DNA from: an uncultured Bacteroides sp.
Lineage (GTDB): Bacteria > Bacteroidota > Bacteroidia > Bacteroidales > Bacteroidaceae
Assembly (NCBI RefSeq): GCF_963678425.1
Contig: NZ_OY782854.1
Span: 372,001-436,000, forward strand
Direction of reading: 5' to 3'
DNA: 64,000 nucleotides
Shown in pieces: positions 16,856 through 26,101 of this stretch (position 1 is its first letter; every line of letters starts with the position of its first letter). The notes beneath the pieces are model-generated. The model made no database searches. It was not told the DNA's origin and was given only the letters and a program-made list of their open reading frames with translations. Position numbers and translations under genes: made by a program.

Positions 16856-16885
16856 TACAAAACCGCCATTTCTTCGTCCTTATAG
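16856..16885 (+). promoter_or_regulatory. Candidate HTCS operator, site 1
   Basis: TACAAAA starts at 16856 and TTCGTCCTT at 16873, 17 bp later; the ATG of the GH127 gene is 41 bp after the second box. The same arrangement occurs at three other transcription-unit starts of this locus. Confidence 0.6.
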
Positions 16886-16913
16886 TTAACACATTATATT
16901 AACGAAAAAAGAA

Positions 16914-19004
16914 ATGATAAAGAAAGGACTTCTTACACTTGGTTTATTATCGGCTTTTATGGCTTTGCCGGCACAGGAAAAAGCCTTAATGAATACCTCG
17001 AAAAGTAAGTATGCACAACTTACTAACGTTGATTTGTCGGCTGTGAAGTGGACTAACGGTTTTTGGGGGGATAGATTCCGCGTTTGCAAAGACACTATGC
17101 TTATCAGTATGTGGAATACATGGAATGCTCCTGAGATTTCGCATGGCTTCCGCAACTTTGAAGTGGCTGCCGGTGTGTGTCCGGGCGAACATTGGGGACC
17201 TCCTTTCCACGATGGTGACTTCTATAAATGGCTGGAAGGTGTGGCTGCTGTTTATGCGGTAAATAAAGATCCGAAACTGGATGCGCTGATGGATAAGGCT
17301 GTTGCTGTTATTGTGAAGGCGCAACGCGAAGATGGATATATTCATACTCCGGTTATTATTGAAGAAAAAAATAAAGGTGTTGACTCTCACAAAGCTAAAC
17401 ATGAACAGAATGTTGTGATTGGTACAAAGGTGGGCAGTGCCGATCAGGTTGGGGCTTTTGCTAACCGCCTGAATTTTGAAACTTATAATCTTGGTCACTT
17501 GATGCTGGCTGGTTGTGTGCACTACAGAGCTACCGGAAAGAAAACTTTGTTCAACGCTGCAATCAAAGCGACTGATTTCCTTTGCCACTTCTACGAAACT
17601 GCTTCGGCTGAACTAGCCCGCAATGCTATATGTCCTTCTCACTACATGGGTGTGGTTGAGATGTATCGTGCAACAGGTAATCCTCGTTACCTGGAACTTG
17701 CAAAGAACCTGATTAATATTCGTGGTATGGTGAAGAATGGTACGGATGATAATCAGGATCGTGTTCCTTTCCGCGACCAGAAAACTGCAATGGGGCATGC
17801 TGTTCGTGCCAACTACTTATATGCCGGTGTGGCTGATGTGTATGCTGAAACAGGTGAAAAGGTTTTAAAAGATAATCTGGAATCTATCTGGAAGGATATT
17901 GTTACCAGAAAAATGTATGTAACAGGTGCTTGCGGTGCTTTGTATGATGGTACTTCTCCTGATGGTACTTGCTACGAGCCGGATTCTATTCAAAAAGTGC
18001 ACCAGTCTTACGGACGTGCTTATCAGTTGCCTAACAGTACTGCTCACAACGAATCATGCGCAAATATTGGTAACATGCTTTTCAATTGGCGTATGTTGCA
18101 GACTACCGGCGAAGAGAAGTTTGCAGATGTGATGGAGACTGCTCTTTATAATAGTGTTTTGTCTAATGTCAGTTTGGATGGAAAGAGATTCTTCTACACC
18201 AATCCGTTGCGTTTGTCGAAAGATTTTCCTTATACACTGAGATGGCCAAGAGAGCGCCAGTCATACATCAGTTGTTTCTGCTGTCCTCCAAACACAATGC
18301 GTACTTTGTGTGAAGCTCAGAACTACGCATATAGCATTTCTCATAAAGGGGTATGGTTCAACTTATACGGTGGCAACCAACTTGATACTAAACTTACTGA
18401 CGGCTCTGCGTTGAAACTGACTCAGGTTTCTGATTATCCATGGGATGGCAAAGTGGTTACAACAGTTGATAAAGTTTCATCAAAGAAAGCTTTCTCAATG
18501 AATTTCCGTATTCCTGAATGGTGCGAAAAGGCTACTCTGACTGTTAACGGCAAACCTGTGGATGCTGATGTGTCTGCCGGAAAATATGCGGAAGTGAACA
18601 GAGTATGGAAGAAGGGCGATGTAGTGGAACTGAATCTTGCCATGACTGTGAAACTGATGGAATCTAATCCGTTGGTGGAAGAGACTCGTAACCAGACTGT
18701 GGTAAAACGTGGACCGCTGGTTTACTGTCTTGAATCTATGGATGTGGCAGGCGGACAGTCTATTGATAATGTATTGATTCCTGCAAACATTCAGCTTACT
18801 CCGAATAAGATTACCATTGATGGAAGTCCGATTGTGGCTTTGGATGGTGAAGCTCAACTGATGAACGAGGGTTCATGGAAGGGTACTCTTTATAAAACGG
18901 TTTCTGATTCTTCAAAGAAGGTGAAAATCCGCTTGATTCCTTATTATGCATGGGGTAACCGTGGTAAGGCAGATATGACTGTATGGATGCCTTTGGCACG
19001 ATAA
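16914..19004 (+). CDS. GH127-family glycoside hydrolase (beta-L-arabinofuranosidase / aceric acid hydrolase type)
   Basis: The protein has 696 residues, with a signal peptide ending near LPAQ (about residue 21). It is an (alpha/alpha)6-barrel enzyme with the zinc-cysteine site of family 127: Glu380 and Cys382 in HNESCANIG, and Cys454, Cys456 and Cys457 in SCFCCPPN, one of which would be the nucleophile. Other family marks are TNGFWGDRF, SHGFRNFEVAAG and DGDFYKWLEG. Family 127 members remove beta-L-arabinofuranose; one in the RG-II locus of B. thetaiotaomicron (BT1003) removes aceric acid. As the next gene is of GH141 type, as in that locus, aceric acid of RG-II chain B is the favoured substrate. 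It is the first gene of the unit 16.9-23.1 kb. Confidence 0.88.
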   Translation: MIKKGLLTLGLLSAFMALPAQEKALMNTSKSKYAQLTNVDLSAVKWTNGFWGDRFRVCKDTMLISMWNTWNAPEISHGFRNFEVAAGVCPGEHWGPPFHDGDFYKWLEGVAAVYAVNKDPKLDALMDKAVAVIVKAQREDGYIHTPVIIEEKNKGVDSHKAKHEQNVVIGTKVGSADQVGAFANRLNFETYNLGHLMLAGCVHYRATGKKTLFNAAIKATDFLCHFYETASAELARNAICPSHYMGVVEMYRATGNPRYLELAKNLINIRGMVKNGTDDNQDRVPFRDQKTAMGHAVRANYLYAGVADVYAETGEKVLKDNLESIWKDIVTRKMYVTGACGALYDGTSPDGTCYEPDSIQKVHQSYGRAYQLPNSTAHNESCANIGNMLFNWRMLQTTGEEKFADVMETALYNSVLSNVSLDGKRFFYTNPLRLSKDFPYTLRWPRERQSYISCFCCPPNTMRTLCEAQNYAYSISHKGVWFNLYGGNQLDTKLTDGSALKLTQVSDYPWDGKVVTTVDKVSSKKAFSMNFRIPEWCEKATLTVNGKPVDADVSAGKYAEVNRVWKKGDVVELNLAMTVKLMESNPLVEETRNQTVVKRGPLVYCLESMDVAGGQSIDNVLIPANIQLTPNKITIDGSPIVALDGEAQLMNEGSWKGTLYKTVSDSSKKVKIRLIPYYAWGNRGKADMTVWMPLAR

Positions 19005-19036
19005 ATGAATGTTGATAAACAGATAATATAAGAAAA

Positions 19037-20908
19037 ATGAAACGTATTCCATTTCTCCTGCTTGTCCTCTTTTTAGGGATAACAAAGGCTTCTTCGGCTG
19101 ATATATGGGTTTCCGTGCATGGCAATGACCGCAACAACGGAACTCAGGCTTCACCGAAAGCTACACTTGCGGGAGCATTGAGACAGGCTCGTGAACTCAG
19201 AAGATTAAAAGATGAGTCGGTTAAGGGCGGTATTCATATTTACATGCAGAGTGGTACTTACTCTCTGTATGAACCGGTTTTTATCCGTCCCGAGGATTCG
19301 GGCACGAAAGAATCGCCTACGGTTATTGAGCCGGTGAAAGGTGAAAAGGTAATTATTAGTGGTGGTACATCACTTACTGGATGGCAAAAGGCCGGACATG
19401 TAAACGGTCTGCCTGCCGCTTCAAAAGGAAAAGTCTGGGTAACAGAAGTTCCTGACTTTAACGGGAGAACGGCTGATTTCCGTCAGTTGTGGATAAACGG
19501 AAAGAAAGCTGTTCGTGCCCGTAATGTTGCCGACTTTAAACAGATGGCGCGAATTGTGAATAATGATACGGAGAATGAAATTCTTTGGGTGCCGGCCCGC
19601 TCGGTAAAGGCGATAATGAATGTTCGTCATGCTGAGTTGGTGCTTCACGAGATGTGGGCGGTTGCCAATCTTCGCATCAAGTCTATAAAGGTGCAGGGTG
19701 ATTCTGCCGGAATTAGATTCTGTAATCCAGAAAGCCGCATTCAGTTTGAACATCCCTGGCCGAGACCAATGTTGGGCAAAGGGGTGAACTCTGCTTTCTA
19801 TCTTACCAATGCTATCGAGTTACTCGACCAACCGGGTGAGTGGTATTATGACAATGCAACCAGCCGACTTTATTATTATCCGCGTGAAGGGGAGAATATG
19901 AAGACGGTTTCGGCCGTGGTTCCTGCTTTGGAAACTGTGGTTCAGGTGGAAGGAACGGTTGATCGTCCGGTTTCAAACATTCGCTTTGAGGGTATCAACT
20001 TTAATTATACTACATGGATGCGTCCGTCTGAAAAAGGACATGTGCCTTTGCAGGCCGGAATGTATATGCTGGATGCTTATACGCTGACCCCGAAACAGGT
20101 GCGTGATGATAACAATCATAAACTGGATAATCAGGGATGGATTGGTCGTCCGCCTGCTGCCGTTCAGGTGCAGGGTGCAAACAATATTGCTTTTGCTAAT
20201 TGTAATTTTGAACATTTAGGTTCTTGCGGGCTCGATTTTGTTGAGGCTGCTCAGCATGTAAGCGTGGAAGGTTCTATCTTCAGGGATATTGCCGGTAATG
20301 GTTTGCAGACAGGTAAGTTTAACGATCCTTCGTTTGAATCGCACTTACCGTATGATCCTGCCGATAGCAGAGTGCTTTGCGCAAATCAGCTTATTGCCAA
20401 CAATTACTTTACGGATGTAACAAATGAAGACTGGGGATGTGTGGCAATCTGTGCAGGTTTTGTAAGAGATGTAACTATTCAGCATAACGAAATCAGCTAT
20501 GTGTCCTACACTGGAATTAACCTGGGATGGGGATGGACTCAGACAATAAATTGCATGCGAAACAATAAAGTGATTGCAAATAATATCCATCATTATGCTA
20601 TTCACATGCATGATGTGGCCGGTATTTATACGCTTTCTGCTCAGCCAAAAACAGTGGTTGCTGAAAATTATGTGCATGATATTGTTCTTTCTCCTTACGC
20701 ACACGATCCTAATCACTGGTTCTATTTGTATACCGACGAAGGCTCTTCGTTCATTGAAGTGAAAGACAATTGGTGTGATTCCGAAAAGTTCCTGAAGAAT
20801 GCTAATGGTCCGGGTAATGTATGGGCAAATAATGGCCCGATGGTGGCAGATAGTATTCGTAACCGTGCTGGTTTACAACCGGATTACCTATATTTGTTGA
20901 AAAAATAA
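19037..20908 (+). CDS. GH141-family right-handed beta-helix glycosidase (alpha-L-fucosidase type)
   Basis: The protein has 623 residues, with a signal peptide ending near KASSAD (about residue 22). It opens with IWVSVHGNDRNNGTQASPKATLAGALRQARE, then a repeated beta-helix with asparagine-rich turns (FANCNFEHLGSCGLDF, RDIAGNGLQTG, NYFTDVTNEDWG, NNKVIANNIHHYAIHMHDVAGIYTL). This layout matches family 141; BT1002 of B. thetaiotaomicron is an alpha-L-fucosidase acting on RG-II chain A, and a bacterial xylanase is also known. Several Asp residues in the helix (NGLQTGKFND, MHDVAG) are catalytic candidates. It starts 32 bp after the GH127 gene, as in the B. thetaiotaomicron locus as I remember it. Fucosidase activity is inferred. 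Confidence 0.82.
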   Translation: MKRIPFLLLVLFLGITKASSADIWVSVHGNDRNNGTQASPKATLAGALRQARELRRLKDESVKGGIHIYMQSGTYSLYEPVFIRPEDSGTKESPTVIEPVKGEKVIISGGTSLTGWQKAGHVNGLPAASKGKVWVTEVPDFNGRTADFRQLWINGKKAVRARNVADFKQMARIVNNDTENEILWVPARSVKAIMNVRHAELVLHEMWAVANLRIKSIKVQGDSAGIRFCNPESRIQFEHPWPRPMLGKGVNSAFYLTNAIELLDQPGEWYYDNATSRLYYYPREGENMKTVSAVVPALETVVQVEGTVDRPVSNIRFEGINFNYTTWMRPSEKGHVPLQAGMYMLDAYTLTPKQVRDDNNHKLDNQGWIGRPPAAVQVQGANNIAFANCNFEHLGSCGLDFVEAAQHVSVEGSIFRDIAGNGLQTGKFNDPSFESHLPYDPADSRVLCANQLIANNYFTDVTNEDWGCVAICAGFVRDVTIQHNEISYVSYTGINLGWGWTQTINCMRNNKVIANNIHHYAIHMHDVAGIYTLSAQPKTVVAENYVHDIVLSPYAHDPNHWFYLYTDEGSSFIEVKDNWCDSEKFLKNANGPGNVWANNGPMVADSIRNRAGLQPDYLYLLKK

Positions 20909-20924
20909 TCTTAATAATATAAAG

Positions 20925-23090
20925 ATGAAACGTAATTTTTTATTAATCCTTTTAATAGTTCTTTCTGTTTCTTCAATGAAAGCACAAAAAGCTACATGGA
21001 TTTGGTATCCGGGCGATTATGAAATATGGCTCGGCAATAACATGAATAATAACCGTACTGAGAGGGGAGCTTTCTTTCCTCCTTTCTGGAAAATGGATAG
21101 TCATTACGTGCTGGTTGAGTTCTCAAAGAAACTGAATCTGTTTAAACCGGAGGAAATTACAATTGCTGTTGAGGGACGTTACAATGTGAAACTTGATGGT
21201 AAACTTCTGTTTGGTGCTCCTAAAACTCTCATTATTCCGGAAGGAAAACATAGTCTGAATATCAAAGTTCACAATCAGGCAACGGTTCCTGCTATCTATG
21301 TATCTGGTAAAACAATTCACTCTGATCAGTCATGGAAAGTAACTTACGAAGATAAGGAATGGATTGACGAATCGGGCAAAGCATCGGATACTTCTGCTAC
21401 GACTTATATGGATGCTGCCAGCTGGAACTTTAATGATCCTTCTCAGTTACCTTCTCAATTTAAGTTGCATACAGAACCTGCTAATGCGGTTTCCTGTACT
21501 CCGCAAACGCAAGGCGTGTTGGTTGATTTTGGAAAGGAAACTTTTGGTTACATCAAACTTGAACAACTTAAGGGAAATGGTAAAGTGAACATCTTCTACG
21601 GAGAATCTAAGGAAGAAGCAATGAGCACAGGTTCTTGTGAAACACTCGATCGTTTTGAGGTGAATAATGCTGAGGCTAAAGATTATACTGTTCAGGGTTC
21701 TAAGGCCTTCAGATATGTATATATCGTAACCGATCCGGGAGTGAGCTTTGCAAAGGCATCTATGCTTTACGAATCTCTTCCTGAAACTTATCGCGGCTCT
21801 TTCCGTTGCAGTGATCCGGAGATTAATAAAATATGGGATGTGGCTGCTTATACAATGCATCTTACTACCCGTGAATTCTTTATTGATGGTATTAAGCGCG
21901 ACCGCTGGGTGTGGAGTGGCGATGCCATTCAAAGTTATCTGATGAATTATTATTTGTTCTTCGATTCTCACACAGTAGGACGCACTATAAATCTGCTTCG
22001 CGGTAAGGATCCTGTTACTTCGCATATTAATACTATCATGGATTATACGTTCTACTGGTTCCTTAGTGTATATGATTACTATCTGTATACTGGTGACCGT
22101 CATTTAATTGAACAACTTTATCCGAAGATGGCTACCATGATGGATTATGTGCTGGGAAGAACCAATAAAGATGGCATGGTCGAAGGTATGACCGGCGACT
22201 GGGTCTTCGTGGACTGGGCAGATGGTTATATGGATAAGCACGGCGAACTGAGCTTTGAACAGATATTGTTCTGCAAGAGTTTGGAAACAATGGCTGTGTG
22301 TGCTGATCTTACCGGAAATAAAGAGGATAAAGCAAAATATGATAAGTTGGCAACTTCTCTTAAATCGAAATTGGAACCTGCATTCTGGAATAACCAGAAA
22401 CAAGGGTTTGTTCATAACCGTTTGAATGGAAAGCAAAGTGAACAGGTAACCCGCTATGCAAATATGTTTGGAATCTTGTTTGATTATCTGGATAATCAGA
22501 AAAAACAGGCCGTTAAGAAGTCGGTTATACTGAATAATTCTATTATGAAGATATCAACTCCTTACATGCGTTTCTATGAATTGGAATCTCTTTGTGCACT
22601 TGGCGAACAGACTAATGTAACCAAAGAAATAAAGGATTACTGGGGTGGAATGCTTAAACTGGGTGCTACTTCTTTCTGGGAAAAATATAATCCGGAAGAC
22701 AAGGGCAGCAAACATTATGAAATGTATGGCCGTCCGTTCGGAAAAAGTCTTTGTCACGCTTGGGGATCAAGTCCTATTTACTTGTTAGGTAAATATTATC
22801 TGGGAGTGAAACCTTTGAAACCTGGATATAGTGAGTTCGCCATCAATCCTTCTTTAGGTGGGTTGAAATGGATTGAAGGAACGGTTCCTACCCCTAAGGG
22901 AGGTATTCATGTGTATATGGATAAAAAAACAATCAAGGTTAAAGCCGGCGAGGGAAAAGGTTATCTTACTTTCAAGAGTAAAATCAAACCTAAAGCATCT
23001 ACCGGAGTTGTTGAGAAACTTTCTAACGATGAATATCGTATCTTAATTGAAGGCAATAATGCAGAAGTTACGGTAAACTACCGTAATTAG
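20925..23090 (+). CDS. GH78-like alpha-L-rhamnosidase
   Basis: The protein has 721 residues with a signal peptide ending near MKAQK. N-terminal beta-domains (ATWIWYPGDYEIWL, HSDQSWKVTY) precede an (alpha/alpha)6 barrel. The catalytic segment reads DGIKRDRWVWSGDA, where most GH78 enzymes have RDExxxWxGD; the general acid position is thus Asp326 rather than Glu. The base is Glu586 in ATSFWEKYNPED. The C-terminal part has YSEFAINPSLGGLKWIEGTVPTPKG, typical for this family. Such enzymes release alpha-linked rhamnose. The place after GH141 and GH127 corresponds to BT1001, assigned to rhamnose removal from RG-II. It is the last gene before a strong terminator at 23111-23156. Confidence 0.85.
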   Translation: MKRNFLLILLIVLSVSSMKAQKATWIWYPGDYEIWLGNNMNNNRTERGAFFPPFWKMDSHYVLVEFSKKLNLFKPEEITIAVEGRYNVKLDGKLLFGAPKTLIIPEGKHSLNIKVHNQATVPAIYVSGKTIHSDQSWKVTYEDKEWIDESGKASDTSATTYMDAASWNFNDPSQLPSQFKLHTEPANAVSCTPQTQGVLVDFGKETFGYIKLEQLKGNGKVNIFYGESKEEAMSTGSCETLDRFEVNNAEAKDYTVQGSKAFRYVYIVTDPGVSFAKASMLYESLPETYRGSFRCSDPEINKIWDVAAYTMHLTTREFFIDGIKRDRWVWSGDAIQSYLMNYYLFFDSHTVGRTINLLRGKDPVTSHINTIMDYTFYWFLSVYDYYLYTGDRHLIEQLYPKMATMMDYVLGRTNKDGMVEGMTGDWVFVDWADGYMDKHGELSFEQILFCKSLETMAVCADLTGNKEDKAKYDKLATSLKSKLEPAFWNNQKQGFVHNRLNGKQSEQVTRYANMFGILFDYLDNQKKQAVKKSVILNNSIMKISTPYMRFYELESLCALGEQTNVTKEIKDYWGGMLKLGATSFWEKYNPEDKGSKHYEMYGRPFGKSLCHAWGSSPIYLLGKYYLGVKPLKPGYSEFAINPSLGGLKWIEGTVPTPKGGIHVYMDKKTIKVKAGEGKGYLTFKSKIKPKASTGVVEKLSNDEYRILIEGNNAEVTVNYRN

Positions 23091-23110
23091 TCATAATAGC
23101 TTTGAATATA

Positions 23111-23156
23111 AAGAGCGAAGAAGCAGGTTATTATCCATGCTCCTTCGCTCTTTTTT
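23111..23156 (+). terminator. Intrinsic terminator after the GH78-like gene
   Basis: AAGAGCGAAG and CTTCGCTCTT form a 10-bp stem, extended by AGCA/TGCT, followed by a run of T. It divides the locus into separate units. Confidence 0.88.
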
Positions 23157-23178
23157 ATTTATAACTAACTCATTCTTC

Positions 23179-23241
23179 CGTACATCTGGGTGTACGCACT
23201 TTCTACACGTGGGTGTACCGTCAGAGTCCATCCGGGTGTAC
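23179..23241. repeat. GGGTGTAC array, 23-bp pitch (array 2)
   Basis: GGGTGTAC occurs at 23188, 23211 and 23234, exactly 23 bp apart. The first box also forms an inverted repeat, CGTACA (23179) with TGTACG (23191). The array lies between the terminator and the next PUL promoter. Confidence 0.78.
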
Positions 23242-23287
23242 GTAATGGAAGCCCCTTTCTTTCTTGAGGAAATTGCACGCTTTTGAG

Positions 23288-23314
23288 TACATTCCTCCTT
23301 TGTTTTCGTCTCAT
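23288..23314 (+). promoter_or_regulatory. Candidate HTCS operator, site 2
   Basis: TACATTC at 23288 and TTCGTCTCA at 23305 are 17 bp apart, with the ATG 39 bp after the second box. The right-hand box keeps TTCGTC but then departs from CTT. Confidence 0.5.
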
Positions 23315-23343
23315 TTTTATAACATTATAAACTTATTTGAACG

Positions 23344-26082
23344 ATGACGAAACTGAAAGTATTGACCTTGTGTGGATTGGCTTGTCTTTTTGCTTCATGC
23401 CAAAAGAATGCAGTGTCGATAATTACTTCGCCTACAGCATCCAAACGTTTACAGTTTGGAACAGAACAGCTGAAGACAACTCTTGAGAATGACGGATATA
23501 CGGTTAAAGTACGTAATCTGAATGATGCAAAACATTTAAGTGGAAAAACAATTCTTGCTTTGGAAAAAGGAGATCCTATTTCGCTTAACCTTGCAAAGAA
23601 ATATGGCTTTATGCTTCCTGATTATAACAAGAAAGAGGGCTTCTATATCGGGACAAAGAAAAATATAACTTTAATGTATGGCAATGATCCATCCGGAGCT
23701 TTGTATGGTTGCCTTCAACTGAAAGATCAGGTTAAAAAGAATACTTTGGAATTTTCTGCAAACATGACTGATGCTCCTGAAATGGTGTTAAGAGGTACAT
23801 GTATTGGAGTACAGAAACCTTATTACTTGCCTGGAAGAACTGTATACGAATATCCTTATACTGAAGAAAACTTTCCATGGTTTTATGACAAGCAGATGTG
23901 GATTAAATATCTGGATATGCTTGTGGCCAACAAAATGAACTCTGTTTATTTGTGGAATGGTCACCCTTTTGCTTCTTTAGTTAAACTGAAAGATTATCCG
24001 TTTGCCGTTGAAGTAGATGATGCTACTTTTAAGAAAAACGAAGAGATGTTTTCATTCATAACAAAAGAGGCTGACAAACGCGGTATCTTTGTTATTCAGA
24101 TGTTTTATAATATCCTTGTTTCAAAACCTTTTGCCGAGCATTATGGTATTAAAACTCAGGACAGAAATCGTCCTATTACTCCATTAATTGCTGACTATAC
24201 ACGTAAATCGATCGCTGCATTTATTGAAAAGTATCCTAATGTAGGATTATTGGTTTGCCTTGGTGAAGCAATAGATACTTACGAAGATGATGTGGAATGG
24301 TTTACCAAAACTATTATTCCGGGGGTAAAAGACGGACTTAAGGCTTTAGGACGTACCGATGAACCTCCAATTCTACTTCGCGCTCACGATACTGATTGTA
24401 AAATGGTAATGGATAAAGCACTTCCTCTTTACAAGAATCTATATACAATGCACAAGTATAATGGCGAATCGCTTACTACTTATGAACCACGTGGACCATG
24501 GGCTAAGATTCATAAGGATTTAAGTGAGCTTGGAAGTATTCACATTAGTAACGTACATATCCTGGCAAACCTTGAGCCTTTCCGCTGGAGTTCTCCGGAC
24601 TTTATTCAGAAAGCAGTAAATGCTATGCATAATATTCATGGAGCGAATGCGCTTCACTTATATCCGCAGGCTTCATACTGGGATTGGCCTTATACTGCCG
24701 ATAAATTACCTGATGGTAAGCGTCAGGAACAACTTGATCGTGACTGGATGTGGTATAAAGGATGGGCGCGTTATGCATGGAATTGCCACCGCGACCGTAA
24801 AGATGAAATTGTATATTGGGAACAACAGTTAGGTGATTATTATGGTATCGATGCAAAAGATGCAGGAAATATTCTGGAGGCTTATGAACAAGCCGGTGAG
24901 ATTGCTCCTAAATTGTTGCGTCGCTTTGGTATAACAGAAGGTAACAGACAAACGCTTCTTTTGGGTATGTTTATGAGCCAGTTGGTCAACCCTTATAAAT
25001 ATACTATCTATCCGGGATTCTATGAAAGCTGTGGACCGGAAGGTGAGAAGCTTATTGAATACGTTGAGAAAGAATGGAAGAAACAACCACATGTTGGGGA
25101 GTTGCCTTTTGATATAATTGCTCAGGTAATAGCGCATGGTGATAAAGCAATTGCTGCTATAGATAGCGTTGATGGAAAAGTAACGAAGAATAAAGAAGAG
25201 TTTGAACGTCTTCGTAATGATATGCACTGCTATCGTGAGTTTGCTTATGCTTTTAACTTGAAAGTGAAAGCTGCCAAGTTGGTTCTCGACTATCAGTGGG
25301 GAAAAGATATAAAGAATCTTGATGCGGCTATTCCATTGATGGAGCAAGGACTTGTTCACTATCGTAAATTAGTTGATCTGACTAAGGATCATTACTTGTA
25401 TGCTAACAGTATGCAGACTTCACTACGTCGTATTCCTATTGGTGGCGATGATGGCAAAAACAAAACCTGGGCAGAAATGCTTGTTCATTATCAGAAAGAA
25501 TTAGATAACTTTAAGGCAAATCTGGCAATGTTGAAAGATAAAGCAAACGGTAAGTTATTGTCTACAGACTCAAAGATTGCTGCGTTTACTCCTGCTAAGG
25601 TTACATTATTGGGTAAACCTTTTATAGTAAAACTAACAAAGGGAGCGCAGTTGTTTACTAACTTGAACGAAAAAGTTGTTGATATTGCTCCTGAACTGGA
25701 AGGTCTTTCTGCTTTCTGTTTCAATGGTGACAAACAACGTGAAGAGGGTACAACAATTGAATTTGAAACTAAAGAACCGGTTACATTACTAGTAGGCTAT
25801 TTCCGCGATGACCAAAGAAAATTTGCGAAAGCTCCAAAGCTGGAAGTTGATGCTTCTGCAAATGAATATGGTCAGGCTGAGCCTGTAATAATAAATGCTA
25901 TTCGCATAAACAACATGCCTCTTGCAAATGTTCATCCTTTTAGTTTTGCGCCTGGTAAACATAAACTTTTATTGCCAAAAGGATATCTGATTGTTCTTGG
26001 ATTTACAAATAAAAAAGAGATGGTAACACGGAATGCAGGTTTGGCTGAAGCCGATGAAACAGTTGACTGGTTATTCTATTAA
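23344..26082 (+). CDS. GH138-like lipoprotein (alpha-galacturonidase of RG-II chain A type)
   Basis: The protein has 912 residues with a lipoprotein signal ending in LFASC (Cys19). An N-terminal alpha/beta domain like that of alpha-glucuronidases (FGTEQLKTTLENDGYTVKV, SGALYGCLQLKDQ) precedes a TIM barrel. Candidate catalytic glutamates are Glu308 in LLVCLGEAIDTYEDD and Glu375 in YNGESLTTYEP. I recall the acid and nucleophile of GH138 as two glutamates 67 residues apart; here the distance is also 67. The C-terminal region is helical, then beta-rich. In B. thetaiotaomicron the GH138 enzyme (BT0997) cuts alpha-linked galacturonic acid from RG-II chain A and its gene lies next to the GH137-GH2 gene, as here. 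Assignment is good but rests on memory of motifs. Confidence 0.75.
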   Translation: MTKLKVLTLCGLACLFASCQKNAVSIITSPTASKRLQFGTEQLKTTLENDGYTVKVRNLNDAKHLSGKTILALEKGDPISLNLAKKYGFMLPDYNKKEGFYIGTKKNITLMYGNDPSGALYGCLQLKDQVKKNTLEFSANMTDAPEMVLRGTCIGVQKPYYLPGRTVYEYPYTEENFPWFYDKQMWIKYLDMLVANKMNSVYLWNGHPFASLVKLKDYPFAVEVDDATFKKNEEMFSFITKEADKRGIFVIQMFYNILVSKPFAEHYGIKTQDRNRPITPLIADYTRKSIAAFIEKYPNVGLLVCLGEAIDTYEDDVEWFTKTIIPGVKDGLKALGRTDEPPILLRAHDTDCKMVMDKALPLYKNLYTMHKYNGESLTTYEPRGPWAKIHKDLSELGSIHISNVHILANLEPFRWSSPDFIQKAVNAMHNIHGANALHLYPQASYWDWPYTADKLPDGKRQEQLDRDWMWYKGWARYAWNCHRDRKDEIVYWEQQLGDYYGIDAKDAGNILEAYEQAGEIAPKLLRRFGITEGNRQTLLLGMFMSQLVNPYKYTIYPGFYESCGPEGEKLIEYVEKEWKKQPHVGELPFDIIAQVIAHGDKAIAAIDSVDGKVTKNKEEFERLRNDMHCYREFAYAFNLKVKAAKLVLDYQWGKDIKNLDAAIPLMEQGLVHYRKLVDLTKDHYLYANSMQTSLRRIPIGGDDGKNKTWAEMLVHYQKELDNFKANLAMLKDKANGKLLSTDSKIAAFTPAKVTLLGKPFIVKLTKGAQLFTNLNEKVVDIAPELEGLSAFCFNGDKQREEGTTIEFETKEPVTLLVGYFRDDQRKFAKAPKLEVDASANEYGQAEPVIINAIRINNMPLANVHPFSFAPGKHKLLLPKGYLIVLGFTNKKEMVTRNAGLAEADETVDWLFY

Positions 26083-26101
26083 TATAAATTATAGAGATAA
26101 A

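Noticed and set aside
16986..17588. Antisense frame of 200 codons opposite the GH127 gene
   Set aside because: It is a shadow of the real gene; the residue pattern is low-information and has no family marks.
21447..22103. Antisense frame of 218 codons opposite the GH78-like gene
   Set aside because: It is a shadow of a clear glycosidase frame, without a ribosome site, promoter box or domain.
26033..26101. Upstream start of the GH137-GH2 gene
   Set aside because: The region overlaps the previous gene and would put 23 polar residues before the signal peptide; ATG 26102 gives a normal signal sequence.
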